DNA of 64,000 bases from Mycocentrospora acerina (taxonomy: Eukaryota; Ascomycota; Dothideomycetes; Pleosporales): assembly GCA_022701365.1 (NCBI GenBank), contig JAKUHH010000216.1, forward strand, positions 620,001 through 684,000, written 5' to 3'. The position numbers were made by a program, and so were the translations under genes. The notes under the pieces are model-generated. The model was not told the DNA's origin, did no database searches, and saw nothing but the letters and a program-made list of their open reading frames with translations. The stretch's first letter is position 1. The number at the start of each line of letters is the position of its first letter. Shown here piece by piece: positions 12,124-22,623 of this stretch.

Positions 12124-12312
12124 CTAGTTCGTAGCGTAGTATCTTGGCCTTGCGCTCCGTGTGCGTGGACTCCGCTCTTCATCCGCCGTATCCCGTGTTA
12201 TACGCAGCATTTCGCGTACTTTGCCGTCGAAGGTGACGATGATGTGGTCTGGGATTTGGGGGATGGTGAGGTTGAGGGTTTGCGGAGAAGTAGGAGGAGA
12301 GACGGCGTCCAT
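12124..12312 (-). CDS. small hypothetical protein, 62 aa
   Basis: Short intronless frame starting MDAVSPPTSPQTLNLTIPQI and ending in an Arg/Pro-rich tail (SPRTRSARPRYYATN). The middle (DHIIVTFDGKVREMLRI) has amphipathic, protein-like composition. The frame stays open upstream to about 12558, but that part looks like 5' UTR and contains no better start. I recognise no family. It is the first of three small minus-strand genes in a sparse tract. It could also be the last exon of a longer gene. Coding status is moderately likely. Confidence 0.4.
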   Translation of the reverse strand: MDAVSPPTSPQTLNLTIPQIPDHIIVTFDGKVREMLRITRDTADEERSPRTRSARPRYYATN

Positions 12313-13792
12313 GTTGAAGGTTTTATTTGTTTGAAAGTTGTTGGTGGGTATCTGGCCAAGGAGTCGAGCGGGGGGGTATGGTGATGTTATTCTGAATACC
12401 GGATTAGTGATGCTTGGTACATTTTTTAGGTGAGATGGCGAGACAACGGACATACCTCGCTCGATTACTTCGTCCGGACAGATGTACGATTTGATATACG
12501 CAATAGTAGACTTTCCGATGATTGGAAAAAGGCTTCCCGAAAATCGGGCATTGAGCATTGTTTATGTTGCGCTTTGATTACGGACCCATCCGCTACGCGG
12601 CTCACGTCCGCGTCATCGCGTCACTCCCTTCCCCTGCGTCCGGCACCTGCGCAGCCGTTGAGCGTCTTCGTGTTAGGGTTTTTGGCAAAAGTGTCGGGCC
12701 TAACAAGCTATTTTTAGGCGAGAATCATTTTTAGTTACTTCTGTAGGCTCTTGCCTCTGTGTAGAATGCGGGGTGTAAATCCATACCAGCAGATCTACGT
12801 AAGAAATGCTACCTTGTGCTTAATACCAGGGCGGCTTGTTCGACGGGACGACGCTGCGGGGCTTTGGCGCTATGGCAGATTTGTTGATTGGTCGGCTATG
12901 AATTCCTTGATTGTGTTTCTTTGTTTCCTGATCTTTGTTCTAGCGTCGCCGGATCGACCCGTGACTTTGACCACCTCGACGATGGCGAGACTTCTGTCGT
13001 ACTAGAGGTAATCCCCGATTCTCCGATGCTTCCGGCCTCGTACTTCGACCGCGTGGTCGTGGCTTCTGAACGAGCTTACGACTTGAGCGTATGTGGTGCG
13101 CCTGAAAACTCACACAGCCTTGTAGCTTTGGTCGATGAGGTGGATTACTGTGTGGTGATGTGTGAGACTCTATCCACGTTATCATGCGAGGATTTCTATA
13201 GCAATAATGACATGATCCTGGTTACTTTAGTCGGACGTGAGTCGTCTCACTGGTGGTGCTTGTTAACATGTGAACACCGCGACCTTGCAACTCTCAAAAG
13301 TACGCCACGATCGATTCCAAACTGCCTCCCAACAACTCAACCTTGTACCCTGAAAGATGAGGAGGAAAAAGAGGCTGAGACGGATCACGTTGAACACGAG
13401 CTGATTGGAGCATCCATAAACTAGGCAGCTAGCGGGCCGCCTAAGAGGCTGAGCAAGCAACAAACTTTACGAACTCAACGACTGCGCCCTGCGCCGATTC
13501 GGAGACGGCGGATTTATCCACGCAAAGGCAGCATCCACGTCAGTTATCTGAGTCGCTAAGAAAATTCTCAAATGCTTCGTTATTGAAACTAATTCTTGGT
13601 ATTGCTTGCCTCCTGTATCTCAGGAAAGGGGTTATATAAGACGCTCCAACAAAGCCATACCCAAACACCATCGCTTTGCATAGAATAAAATCGTAAGATA
13701 CAAGACCTGCCTGTATATTTGGGATCCTCGACCACTTCTCGAGTTCCTCTGACACCACTTTCTCTACGTTTACGTGGAGGGTGTTTATTTCC
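12313..13792. other. intergenic region
   Basis: Nearly 1.5 kb without a supported gene. A GC-rich patch at about 12570-12670 is followed by moderate-GC sequence. The longest open frame (12888-13424, +) begins at a TTG and has no recognisable domain, so I do not call it. No mobile-element ends visible. Confidence 0.45.
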
Positions 13793-14188
13793 CTACTTTG
13801 TCTCCTCAATCGGTGCAGTCGTCAGGTCCTTCACCAGCTGTCTCCCCATCATCCTCGAGATCTCTTTCGCATAATCCTCCATACGCATGCTGTTTTGCTT
13901 CTCCTCACTCTTCCCCTCATACGCCTTGTCTGAGTGTGGCGGTGGTGCGTCGGTATACCGCCGGTAATCCTCCTCGACGGTGAGCGAGTTGACGTCCATA
14001 GAGTTTGAGCGCGACTGATGTTGCGCCACGTTTGAGAAAGATTTGTATTGTGGGGACGCGTCGTCCGAGTTGTGTCGTTGTGTAGGGGGAGAATGTTGGA
14101 GCTCTGATTTTGCAATGGACGATCCAGAGTCGTGTCGTGAGTTGGGGTATTCTCGCTCTGAAATGCTATCTTGAGGGTAGTGGTCCAT
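13793..14188 (-). CDS. small hypothetical protein, 131 aa
   Basis: Single-exon frame starting MDHYPQDSISEREYPNSRHD. It is Ser/Asp/Gln/His-rich and probably disordered over about 90 residues, then has a charged helical end (MRMEDYAKEISRMMGRQLVK) and the tail TTAPIEETK. The contrast between disordered N-terminus and compact C-terminal helix is typical of a real small protein. No signal peptide, no Cys, no known domain. Same strand as its small neighbours. Confidence 0.5.
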   Translation of the reverse strand: MDHYPQDSISEREYPNSRHDSGSSIAKSELQHSPPTQRHNSDDASPQYKSFSNVAQHQSRSNSMDVNSLTVEEDYRRYTDAPPPHSDKAYEGKSEEKQNSMRMEDYAKEISRMMGRQLVKDLTTAPIEETK

Positions 14189-15153
14189 GATGGTTGTTGT
14201 GTGTAGGATACGATGCTTTTGACTAAATAGGATACAGGGGTGTGCGTGTTGTGCAGTAGCGTAGTATGATGAGAAGATTTCCTTGGATTATATGGGTTAT
14301 GAGCAGTCTAAGTAGGTCCGAAGGGTATTTTCCAATAGCGGCACTACTCGCTTTTAAGCACCGACGTCTTCCACACGTCTGTATACATGAGTCCCAAAGT
14401 AGACATTTAAGGCATTTCAACGTCATCCCAGTGCCGTGTTTGCGAACCCCTGCTTTGGGTGTCAGGCAATGATGTGTGACCAATCAATGATCATTACCAG
14501 AACCGTTCGACTCCTGACGATGGCTGACATCTGATGGCTTCATCCGTCTCATTCACAAACCTCCGCGGGACCGAGATCGAAGATCGGGATCGGGAAATGG
14601 ATTTCAACTGACGTTGAGGCGTTAATTGAGGCGACTCTATGGTAAAGATGATGTCACGCAGCTCGATCCATTCAGTGTTACACAATACACTGCACAATCT
14701 TGGATGATAAAATTAATATTTCGAATGCAGTTCTAAAATAAAGTAATACATAAAATACAAAACATAATGGCAACACAGATTTCGAAAAACCATCGTCGAT
14801 CTTAATCGCAAAATACCTGAAAGTTGGCGAAAAGGCGATTGAATGGCCCTAGCTGCCGGCAATGTTGACCGCATATTCAAAAGTGCAGGGGCAAAGCATG
14901 TTTCTCTCATCTTACCTTAATGCATTATAAGCGAAGGCATCACTAGTCCTAACCAAAACCCACTTGTATCGTTTACCGTTCTGGCAAGTCGAGACGACAT
15001 GTCCAGAGAATACATACACCAGTGTTCACTTTCACCTGACGCGGGACCCGATATCGCGACGGCGCAAATAATCTCCCCTTCCACAGATTTAAGCTTGGCT
15101 GATTCACAATCATGACGATTTCCCTCACAGAAATAAATCCACATGTGAAACAA
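14189..15153. other. intergenic region
   Basis: About 965 bp with no supported gene. Moderately AT-rich, notably at 14700-14780; short frames on both strands overlap each other and show no domain. Confidence 0.45.
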
Positions 15154-15658
15154 TCAAGCTCTCACCCACCCTTTGACTCGATCCTCCCACCTCCGAAGCC
15201 TATCAACGCCCTTTAAGCTCTTTTGGTGGTCCCTGTGCCTTTCGACTTCGACATGTGTTGGGGCATTGAAATTCCCGCTTAATCGCCTAATATCTGATGG
15301 CGAGGTGGAACAAGTCGGCGAAAGTGCAGAGTTGCGGGATGACGATGATGATAGTCTTCGCTGACGCTCTACACCGATCAAGGTGATTTCATGTCGTTGC
15401 GGGACGGAATGGGATTCTGCACGTCTCCGTGATGCCGCTTCCACGGGTGGCGAACGGCGGTATTGATTATCTGAAGTGCTGCTCTTTGCAACCCTTTTCG
15501 CTTCGTCATGTGAGCTTTTGAATCATTGGACACTGATTGCGTTGCATACCGGCTTGTTGTATCTGGTACTCGTCCCACTGCTCTTTCATCCTTTGTCTAT
15601 CTTTCTTCGCGCCCCCCGGAGCAACGTAGCCTGCCGCTTGATGATAGCCGAGATTCAT
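15154..15658 (-). CDS. hypothetical protein, Arg/Ser-rich, two or more exons
   Basis: Two exons can be joined: 15658-15550 and 15470-15154, with donor GTATGC, branch-like CTCAC and acceptor CTTCAG, phase 1, giving 141 residues from the first ATG (MNLGYHQAAGYVAPGG). The frame is open upstream to an ACTAG acceptor-like site near 15744 and reads protein-like there (FEQSNYLAEPIAVISSLA), so a 5' exon may be missing. The C-terminal half is basic and Ser-rich and ends RLRRWEDRVKGWVRA. No family recognised. The splice joins what otherwise looks like two unrelated short frames. Confidence 0.45.
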
Positions 15659-16172
15659 TGCAAGTGAAGAAATAACAGCGATTGGTTCAGCCAAATAGTT
15701 GGATTGTTCGAATCTATATTGCGTGCTATTGAAGGCAACTAGTTATTTGAAATGGCTGTAGATGCCTGTTATATCATAAATGACGCTTCTTGGGAGTGAT
15801 CCTTTAAAATCTGGTACACAACGTCATTGCTATGAGTTTCTCCCAACCACATCACCACGTCAAGTGTAATATTTTAGGCGGGGGCTGATACGGGTTGCTC
15901 AGCCATGAGCATTAGAAGTGATGCCTTAAAACTGCCTTTCGAGTGGAACAAAAGACTGCAAGTGGCGTCGCAAGGCTGGGAGATCAGGGATCAGCGGTGG
16001 CTGTGTTAGATCAACGAGAACATGCGGGGAGGCTGAATCCATCAAGTCCGGAAATAAGCAGGCTGTGAATGGCTCGAAGAATTATCATCACTCCTGCATC
16101 AGATATTCTAAATTCATCTAGGTGCACTTTGATATGTGCACTTGGGTGTATGCACCTACTTTGCCTGAAGGC
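15659..16172. other. intergenic region
   Basis: About 510 bp separating the Arg/Ser-rich small gene from the 3' end of the HSM3-like gene. Apart from a possible 5' exon of the small gene near 15660-15745, nothing is supported. Confidence 0.4.
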
Positions 16173-18146
16173 TTAGAGCTCTAGAGTGCCAATCCTACTT
16201 CCAACTCCTCCGCTGGCTCCCCAAGGACCCTCACCAACCCTTCTTCTTACCATCGCCAAAACATCCTGTCGTCCGCCACTCTCTTCAAGCCTCCTTCCTA
16301 ATGCTTTTAGCACGTCGAATTTTGCCATTGCAACCTGATACGCAGCATTCTCAGCATCGCCTCGTCCGCCGACCAAATTTGAGAACGTGATGGCAGGTTT
16401 CAGTAAAGATGGGAGTACTCCACCACTAATGCTCGGGTCAAGAATGAGATCCAGGCCAGACTTGGGGAAACTACTTAGGCGAGCGTAGGTTGGATCGTTT
16501 GTAGGAATAATGCCGGGCAGCGGTTCCGTAGACCAGGATGCGGTGATGAGGGCACGGATCAGAGTAAGCGCCGCAAGTGCGTTTTCTTTCATTGCGATGG
16601 TTTCGATATGTTTAACGATGTCGCCAAACATGTTGGGTTTCTTGCTCCAGAAGAGAGCAGTAAGTAGCCGTGCGAAGATGGATTCAACTTCTATGCGCTT
16701 GGCGTCACTACCCACTACCTCTACTTGGGGGAATGTTATATCATCCTATGATCAGTCAATACAGTGCACGTTAATTGGTCAAGTCGTGCACAAACCTTGA
16801 TCGGGCCATGAAGTACAACTGCTAATGCTTTCAGCGCATCCTGGTTCGTTCTTGTGATAGGTAGATCGAGGATCACGCAATCGTCCCAAGCAATCCCTGA
16901 AGCACGACGAGGGATCAGAGTCGAACGTGGCATCGAAGAAATGATACTCAAGTCGTGTGCCACGCACTTGCGAATGTTGCGATGAACATGATTTCGAATG
17001 GCCGGCATCTCAGGACTGTTCTCGAAATTCTCCGGGTAGTTGGAGGCGTACTCGCTGATGTAGTGTGAGGTTCGGCCACTCAGAAATGAGTGTTCTAAAC
17101 TCGGACTATCTGACGTGTGAAAGTCAATGATTCCCTTGTGGATGCCTTCTTCTATTAGAAAATCCAAGGATAAGCTCGAGTTGTATTGTCTGTAACGATG
17201 TCAGTACCATTTGAGCAACTTTGTCATATTGTATGAGATCGACATACGTTAGATGTGGCTTCGTCCTAACAGAAGTGATTAGTTCGGCGAAGAAGTTGAT
17301 AAGAGCCGTGTGCATGAGGATATCATCCTCGGTGTTGACCATTTTTGTTGCAGCGTAATGAAGAAGACCTTGGCCCTCGTGTATACCAGCCTGGCGCTCG
17401 ACGTCAGTGCCATGAGATATGACAAGAGTGTTCCAGTCCATCACTCCCACACGTGGTAACCAGGACAACAATCTAGCTTGTGCTATTGTCTTGTCGCGCT
17501 TGTTCAGGAGCGGTAGAGGCGGAGAATCTAGCTGCTTGAGTGAAGTGTAGTGGTAGTAGAGCGAACTGATATCACGGTCATGGAATAGCCGCCGCCACAT
17601 TGGAGCAATACCATGGGTATGCAATGGTGCGCCCTCCTTGGTTGGGACTGGCTCATTCTTCGAAACCAACAATAGAGAAATAAGCAGGTTCTCCGCTTGG
17701 GTTGCCACTCCCGTGTCCTGCACACACAGCCAGACTCGCACAATAGATGATATGACACTTGGCCTATTCGCAAGAGCCTGGGCATCAACACTGCTGATTG
17801 TCGCTTTTTCCAACAGCGAAAGTAGAAGGCCATGGAACGGGACAGCCTTCAAGTCAAGCCCAATCTCAAACTCAACATCCTTGATATCTTCAAACCGATA
17901 AGGCTCGGCCAGCTTGAGCGCGAAATGCGTTAGCGGTGCTGGATCCTGTTGGAGTGTTGGTAGCAAGGCGGCTATTTGTAAAAACAATGGCCTTGTTTCC
18001 TTCCATATTTGAGACCTGTATTCTGGCGTGCTTGTGAAGAGCTCGCACTTCTCCAACAGCTCCGTGTCGAGTTGAGTGGTAGGGTCGCTGTCAACACTAT
18101 CTAGGTGCGTTGACAACTCGCTCAAAACAGCAGCAGGTGACGCCAT
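16173..18146 (-). CDS. HSM3-like ARM-repeat protein (candidate proteasome assembly chaperone)
   Basis: Three exons, 18146-17248, 17189-16796, 16745-16173 (donors GTATGT and GTTTGT, acceptors TTACAG and CATAG), 621 residues. It is almost wholly helical with regular Leu spacing, as in an ARM/HEAT solenoid. The N-terminal part (FALKLAEPYRFEDIKDVEFE, VPFHGLLLSLLEKATISS, WRRLFHDRDI, TEDDILMHTALINFFAELIT) matches my memory of the fungal HSM3 N-terminal family. Yeast Hsm3 chaperones the Rpt1-containing module of the 19S proteasome base and was first found as a mismatch-repair gene; transferring that role is inference. No signal peptide or membrane segment. The start is the first ATG of the frame, about 490 bp from RPC7 on the opposite strand. 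Confidence 0.65.
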
Positions 18147-18639
18147 TTTGGGTAGGACTGAATAACGTTTGTAGATCTGTGGAGTAGGGACTTGAAGATG
18201 ACTGGTGACGCACAGAGATCTTTAGCAAGGGCTCCAGGGTACTTTCAATCGTGTGGCGGGAGTACGCTGACAAGTGGAATGTTCTAGTTCCTCATGTGAC
18301 TGCGCGTGAGTGAGGCGCGTCTTTGACAACTGTTCCTGACCTGACTTGACTCGATGTGGCGAGCAATCAGTGGGGTTGGTTTGATGTTGGTGTGCAGACT
18401 CGGTAACCTGTCATACGATTTACACTAATTAGAACCAGCGTCTGCGTTTCCCCAGGCTTGTTAGCTAACCTTTTGTTTGCAGTTCGGTGGCGTGTAGTGG
18501 TAGATAGGTGGAGGCAACAAGCTTTGCGGGGCTCGCTAGTGGTGCCCCACCTCTAAATGCGGCTGATGGCATGGAAGAATTTCTGACTCCACCCCAACAT
18601 AAGCTCCACAACACCAACTACAGACCACGACTACTTGAA
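18147..18639. promoter_or_regulatory. divergent promoter region, HSM3-like / RPC7
   Basis: About 490 bp between divergently transcribed genes. The RPC7 frame is open back to about 18508 but without an ATG, and family members start at the Gly/Arg-rich segment, so that part is taken as 5' UTR. No clear TATA box. Confidence 0.4.
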
Positions 18640-19703
18640 ATGCCGCCAGCTGGAAGAGGAGGAAGAGGTGGTGGACGAGGCGGCTTCAATCCGCGCTCGG
18701 GAACGGTGACAATTGCCGGGACCGAGCTGAACTGGGACTTGTCTGGCCTGGATATTCAAAAGGGCCCGGCCGAGCGCTTCCCTGTGAGCACTCTCCTTGT
18801 TCGTTTTACGCGTCAAAAGTAGCCTTGTCGTCTTTGGACCTGTGCATTCGTGGGTTGGGGGATTGAAGGACCTGTGATAGACGCGGCTCGTGATAGACGC
18901 GGCTTTGCGCAACTCCATATGACATGACCTCTGACTGCAATGCTACTCCAACCGTCAAACGTCGCAAACAGCCAGCCATGGCCACCCTGCTAAGACGTCA
19001 CAGGAAGCTCCCCCTCCACAAGCACCCCCAGCAAGTGCAGACGAAGCGCGCATTGTGCAGCACCACTTGGCAGTTCGCGATCGCATTCACGAGGGTCCCT
19101 TTTACACCATTCTAAACGATGGCATGAAGAACGGCCTGAAGAGAAAGGCCAACGAATACGCGCCTACAGAAGCTTCGCTATTCAATCCTTTCACCGACAA
19201 CCAGACCTTTTCAGCGAAATACATGAAAGTCCGGAGGAGACTACCAAAGCTAGATGCGCGCCCATACGGTGAGCTTGCGGATAGGGATGTTTGCAAGGGG
19301 GAGCCATAGCTGATGTTGCCCAGTCACCGACCTATTCCCTACCGAGCTGCAGTCCACCCTAGACGGCACCCGAGCCGACGGCAACCCCTCTAAGAAACGA
19401 CGAACGCTCGGCGTGACAAAAGTCACAGCCGTATCCCAGATCGACCGTCTCATCAAATCGGAGCAAAACCGCACCAACGACGCGGAAGCACGCGGCGAAG
19501 ACGAGCTCGACGAAGACGCAGACGAAGAGGACGAGGAGCAAGACGACGACAAGCCAGACGCGATTGACGAGGAAGACAACTGGTCCGCGCAATCGAGCGA
19601 CTCTGAAGAATCAGACGACGACTACAATGCCGAGCAATACTTTAACAACGGCGACGACGACGACATTGATGACGCGGATCCATACGAGAACACGTACGAG
19701 TAG
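18640..19703 (+). CDS. RNA polymerase III subunit RPC7 (RPC31 family), frame problem in middle
   Basis: Subunit of the Pol III-specific heterotrimer needed for initiation at tRNA and 5S genes. Exon 1 (18640-18783) encodes MPPAGRGGRGGGRGGFNPRS and WDLSGLDIQKGPAERFP, the standard RPC7 start. The middle exon holds VRDRIHEGPFYTILNDGMK and FNPFTDNQTFSAKYMKVRRR and ends at 19268; the last exon 19324-19703 adds VTDLFPTEL, KKRRTLGVTK and a long Asp/Glu tail, as usual. The join between 18783 and about 18985 does not work: the only sensible acceptors (TAG near 18880 or 18896) give a frame one step off the downstream one. A sequencing indel in this poorly assembled gene is likelier than a pseudogene, since both flanks are well conserved. 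Confidence 0.82.
18874..18905 (+). repeat. 16-bp tandem duplication in RPC7 intron 1
   Basis: Two adjacent copies of a 16-bp unit beginning GTGATAGACGCGGCT, at 18874-18889 and 18890-18905, differing only in the last base. Each copy carries a TAG that could act as the intron acceptor. It lies just before the place where the RPC7 frame cannot be joined. Confidence 0.7.
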
Positions 19704-19980
19704 TGATGGTCTCATACCATTTTTTTTAATTTGTATATCTTTATCCACAGGCGTTTTTTGGGGGGGGGGGGGGGCGGGNGAAGACAACTGGTCCGCGCAA
19801 TCGAGCGACTCTGAAGAATCAGACGACGACTACAATGCCGAGCAATACTTTAACAACGGCGACGACGACGACATTGATGACGCGGATCCATACGAGAACA
19901 CGTACGAGTAGTGATGGTCTCATACCATTTTTTTTAATTTGTATATCTTTATCCACAGGCGTTTTTTGGGGGGGGGGGGG
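19572..19980 (+). repeat. duplicated 201-bp segment around a single N (assembly join)
   Basis: Bases 19572-19772 recur at 19780-19980 with an offset of 208. The copies appear identical through the end of the RPC7 reading frame, its TAG, the AT-rich 3' UTR and into a run of G. The second copy starts immediately after the only N in the window (19779). A repeat beginning exactly at an N and ending in a long homopolymer is best read as two contigs overlapping at a poly-G and laid end to end, so one copy is probably false. The gene model ends at the first TAG. Confidence 0.85.
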
Positions 19981-20485
19981 AGCAGAGATGTTTGATGGGG
20001 GTTTATTACGCATTTGAGGAGTTTTTTTTAAATTTTTTTTTCTTTCCACAAGGGAAGTTGAGTAGATACCCAAATTTTCACATTTTGTTGTTGAACTCTT
20101 CATTCATTCATTCATTTATTCATTCGGTCAGTCGTGGTGATTGGATGTTTTTTTTTGCCTTTTCGTCTCGTGTCTGCTCTGAGAGAGAGAGACGTGGTAC
20201 AAGCACATTTTTCAGTGGAGAAAAACTCAGAGGTATATTCAGAATGGTGAGCATCTTCGATAAAGGTGCGTGTAAGTGAGTGAGTAAGTGTGTGACTAAG
20301 TAAGTAGATGAGCAAAGTCCCAAAAAAATCGTTAATGGAGAAGAAAGAAAAGAGATTTTTTAAAAAAAAAAGACTTGCCATCTTCCAAGTAAGTCACTTG
20401 ATATGGAGAAAAAAAAGAAGAAGAAGAAGAAGAAGAATCTATTAATCATCATCATCTACATAGGACAAACGAGAAAGATATCCCC
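19704..20485. other. low-complexity intergenic, RPC7/esterase 3' ends
   Basis: About 780 bp between convergent genes. It holds the assembly duplication, two poly-G runs, T-rich runs near 20025-20045, imperfect GTAAGTGAG-like repeats near 20265-20310 and an A/AAG tract at 20408-20437. No gene is supported. Base calling here deserves caution. Confidence 0.6.
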
Positions 20486-21958
20486 TCACAGCATCGGTCT
20501 CGCCTCCGCGCTCGCACCCCCTCCTCTCCCGTTATTAAACCGCTTCTCGATCCTGTCCTTCCCCTCCGCCATGAGTTGCTCGGCCTGAGAATCGGTAATG
20601 GGCGTCAACCCAGTCTTGCCATCGAGCGGGGTCCTAGCCAGGGTCTTGGCCGCGACGACCTGAGCACTACTCTGGACGTGCTTGCCGTCGACGACATCTC
20701 TGCAGAACCTGGCCACTTCCTCGTGATGGATTGTACTCTCCGGGCGGTGCTCCAGCATCATGGCGAAAACATGCGGCATGGCTTCGAAGCCGCGCCATAC
20801 GACGCTGACGTCTTGGTTTGCGAGGCGTTGTGCCAGCACGGCGGCTTCGTCGCGGAGCATTTCGTCGCCTACGCTGAAGAAGATGGGGGGCGCGGTGGAC
20901 CAGTTTTGTGCTGCGAGGGGGGAAACAAGCGGGTGGCATAGGGCGGTGGCGTCGCAGTAGAGGTCCGCGCGGGGAGGCGGGGAGGGCCATGCGGCGCAGG
21001 GGGGGTAGACGGCGCGCTCGGTGAAGGAGGGGGGCGGGAGGTAGTCGAATGTGGTTTGGAATTCTACGCTGGGGAGGCTGCGGGTGATGTCGAGCCAAGG
21101 GGAGGTGAGGGCCAGGCCGGCGGGGAGGGGGATGTCGACGGTTTGGCCGTGGAAGGTGACGGTTGGGGGTTGGTTGGCGGGGGCGCGGCGGTGCAGGTGG
21201 AGGATGAGTTGGAGGAGGGCGGTACAGCACATTCCGCCGGCGGAGTCGCCGGCGAAGACGATTTCGTTGGCGGGGATGGCGGCGTGGGGGGCCCCCGGCG
21301 GGGGGTATAGGAGAGAGAGGTAGGCGGTGAAGCAGTCGAGGAGGGCGGCAGGGAAAGGGTTCTGCGGCGCGAGGCGGTAGCGGACGCTGAAGACGCGGCC
21401 GCCGGTTTCTTTGGAGATTCGTGCGCACCCCAGGCGGTAGGTTGCCGGGTCGAGGAGGTACATTGCGCCGCCGTGGAAGTAGAGGACTGTGACTTTACTG
21501 CTTGTTTCGTTGACAAGGTTGGTGTATTTCTCTTGCTCGCTCATCCCCTGGGGTTCGGCTTCGTCGTCGCGTGCGAGGGAGCGGTAGCCGTTCCATTCTC
21601 CTTCTAGGGGGAGGGTTTCAGGCTTTGTCCACTGCTCTTTTCCGGTGCCCATCTCCTCGATTGCTTTGAACATGAGCTGTCTTGCGTCGTCTTCTGCGGC
21701 ATCCAGTTTCACCCTGCTGACCCAGACTTTTCCCTTGACGCCGGGGTCTCTGGTGGTGAACTTTTGGGTAGCAGAGATGCTATGTATTGGTGTTGCGGGA
21801 CTGAGTATGTCGCGGAGGACTTTGATGGTGAGCTCAGTCCTCAAGTCCCATTTCGAGGACGTGTCTGAGAGGGAGAGCATGTTCCATACTGCTGTTTTCA
21901 GTATAAAGGGTGCTTTTGGGGCAAGGAACTTGAGCATTGCTGAAGGCGAGGACTCCAT
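20486..21958 (-). CDS. alpha/beta hydrolase, hormone-sensitive-lipase type esterase
   Basis: Intronless, 490 residues from the ATG at 21958, which sits in an optimal CACCATGG context; the frame is open for a further 17 codons upstream without an ATG. HSL-family hallmarks: oxyanion HGGA at about residues 162-165 (VLYFHGGAMYLLD), VRYRLAPQNPFPAALLD, nucleophile elbow GDSAGG with Ser at about 239, catalytic Asp in SVGDEMLRDEA (about 365) and His in MPHVFAM (about 396). Hydrolysis of short acyl esters or xenobiotic esters is inferred from the family. There is no signal peptide, so probably intracellular. The 150 N-terminal residues before the hydrolase core (with W- and L-rich helices) may be a lid or membrane-associating part. 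Very GC-rich core region. Confidence 0.88.
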   Translation of the reverse strand: MESSPSAMLKFLAPKAPFILKTAVWNMLSLSDTSSKWDLRTELTIKVLRDILSPATPIHSISATQKFTTRDPGVKGKVWVSRVKLDAAEDDARQLMFKAIEEMGTGKEQWTKPETLPLEGEWNGYRSLARDDEAEPQGMSEQEKYTNLVNETSSKVTVLYFHGGAMYLLDPATYRLGCARISKETGGRVFSVRYRLAPQNPFPAALLDCFTAYLSLLYPPPGAPHAAIPANEIVFAGDSAGGMCCTALLQLILHLHRRAPANQPPTVTFHGQTVDIPLPAGLALTSPWLDITRSLPSVEFQTTFDYLPPPSFTERAVYPPCAAWPSPPPRADLYCDATALCHPLVSPLAAQNWSTAPPIFFSVGDEMLRDEAAVLAQRLANQDVSVVWRGFEAMPHVFAMMLEHRPESTIHHEEVARFCRDVVDGKHVQSSAQVVAAKTLARTPLDGKTGLTPITDSQAEQLMAEGKDRIEKRFNNGRGGGASAEARPML

Positions 21959-22623
21959 GGTGACGACTGGTAGGTGGGTGGAGCACGGCAGGATGTAGTT
22001 TTGTTTCAAAGTTGAAAATAGCTTAAATAAAAAAAATGTCTATGAGAAGAAGAGCAGAGGAATCAAAGCTTTTCTTCCCTATCGCCAGGGAAGCGATTTG
22101 GAGCTAACATACATGACGTTGAAGAGTGCAGGAAGTGGTCAGATGCCGAGGCTGAACGAGATGACGCGCTTGATTGGTTACGCGACTACGCGTCTTGCAG
22201 GTGATTGGAGTGAACAAGAAGCTCAAGTGAGAAGTACTTTTTTTTAGTTAAGTGAAACAGGAAAACCACAGATTACATGCAGCAAGTAAACAACGAATTA
22301 GTGCAACGCGCACTCTGTTAAAGAATAGTATTGCTAGTATTGATACTTGCAAGTGAAGACCCAACTACATCCAAAACAACACAAACGACGCATTCAAGCA
22401 AGATCCGTAAACCCCAACCCAGGGGTATTTTCCCATATATGAACTCCCTCAAACACCGAAGCCAGAAAATTGCACTCCTCTCCTAAGTTTAGAGGAAAAA
22501 AGTTGGAATTAACAGCAGAGTCAAGACTACAATTGCTCACCAAACTAGGAAGATTAGCTGGGGAATGAAGCTAGGAAGATCAGCAAGCGAAAGAAGCTTG
22601 GAAGACCAAGGATGAGTTGCCTC
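21959..22623. other. intergenic, esterase promoter
   Basis: About 665 bp, AT-rich near 22220-22400, upstream of the esterase and downstream of the cyclin (both on minus). A near-repeated AGCTAGGAAGATCAGC / GATTAGCTGGGG motif occurs around 22545-22605. No gene supported. Confidence 0.4.

Noticed and set aside
12888..13424. 178-codon open frame on plus strand
   Set aside because: It starts at TTG, no ATG in good context precedes the bulk, no domain or splice partner is visible, and composition is not convincing.
19564..19911. Frame running across the N and repeating the RPC7 acidic tail
   Set aside because: Product of the assembly duplication; contains an undetermined residue and repeats the same C-terminus.
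20667..21516. Arg/Pro-rich frames overlapping the esterase
   Set aside because: Shadow frames of the GC-rich hydrolase; simple R/P composition and no domain.
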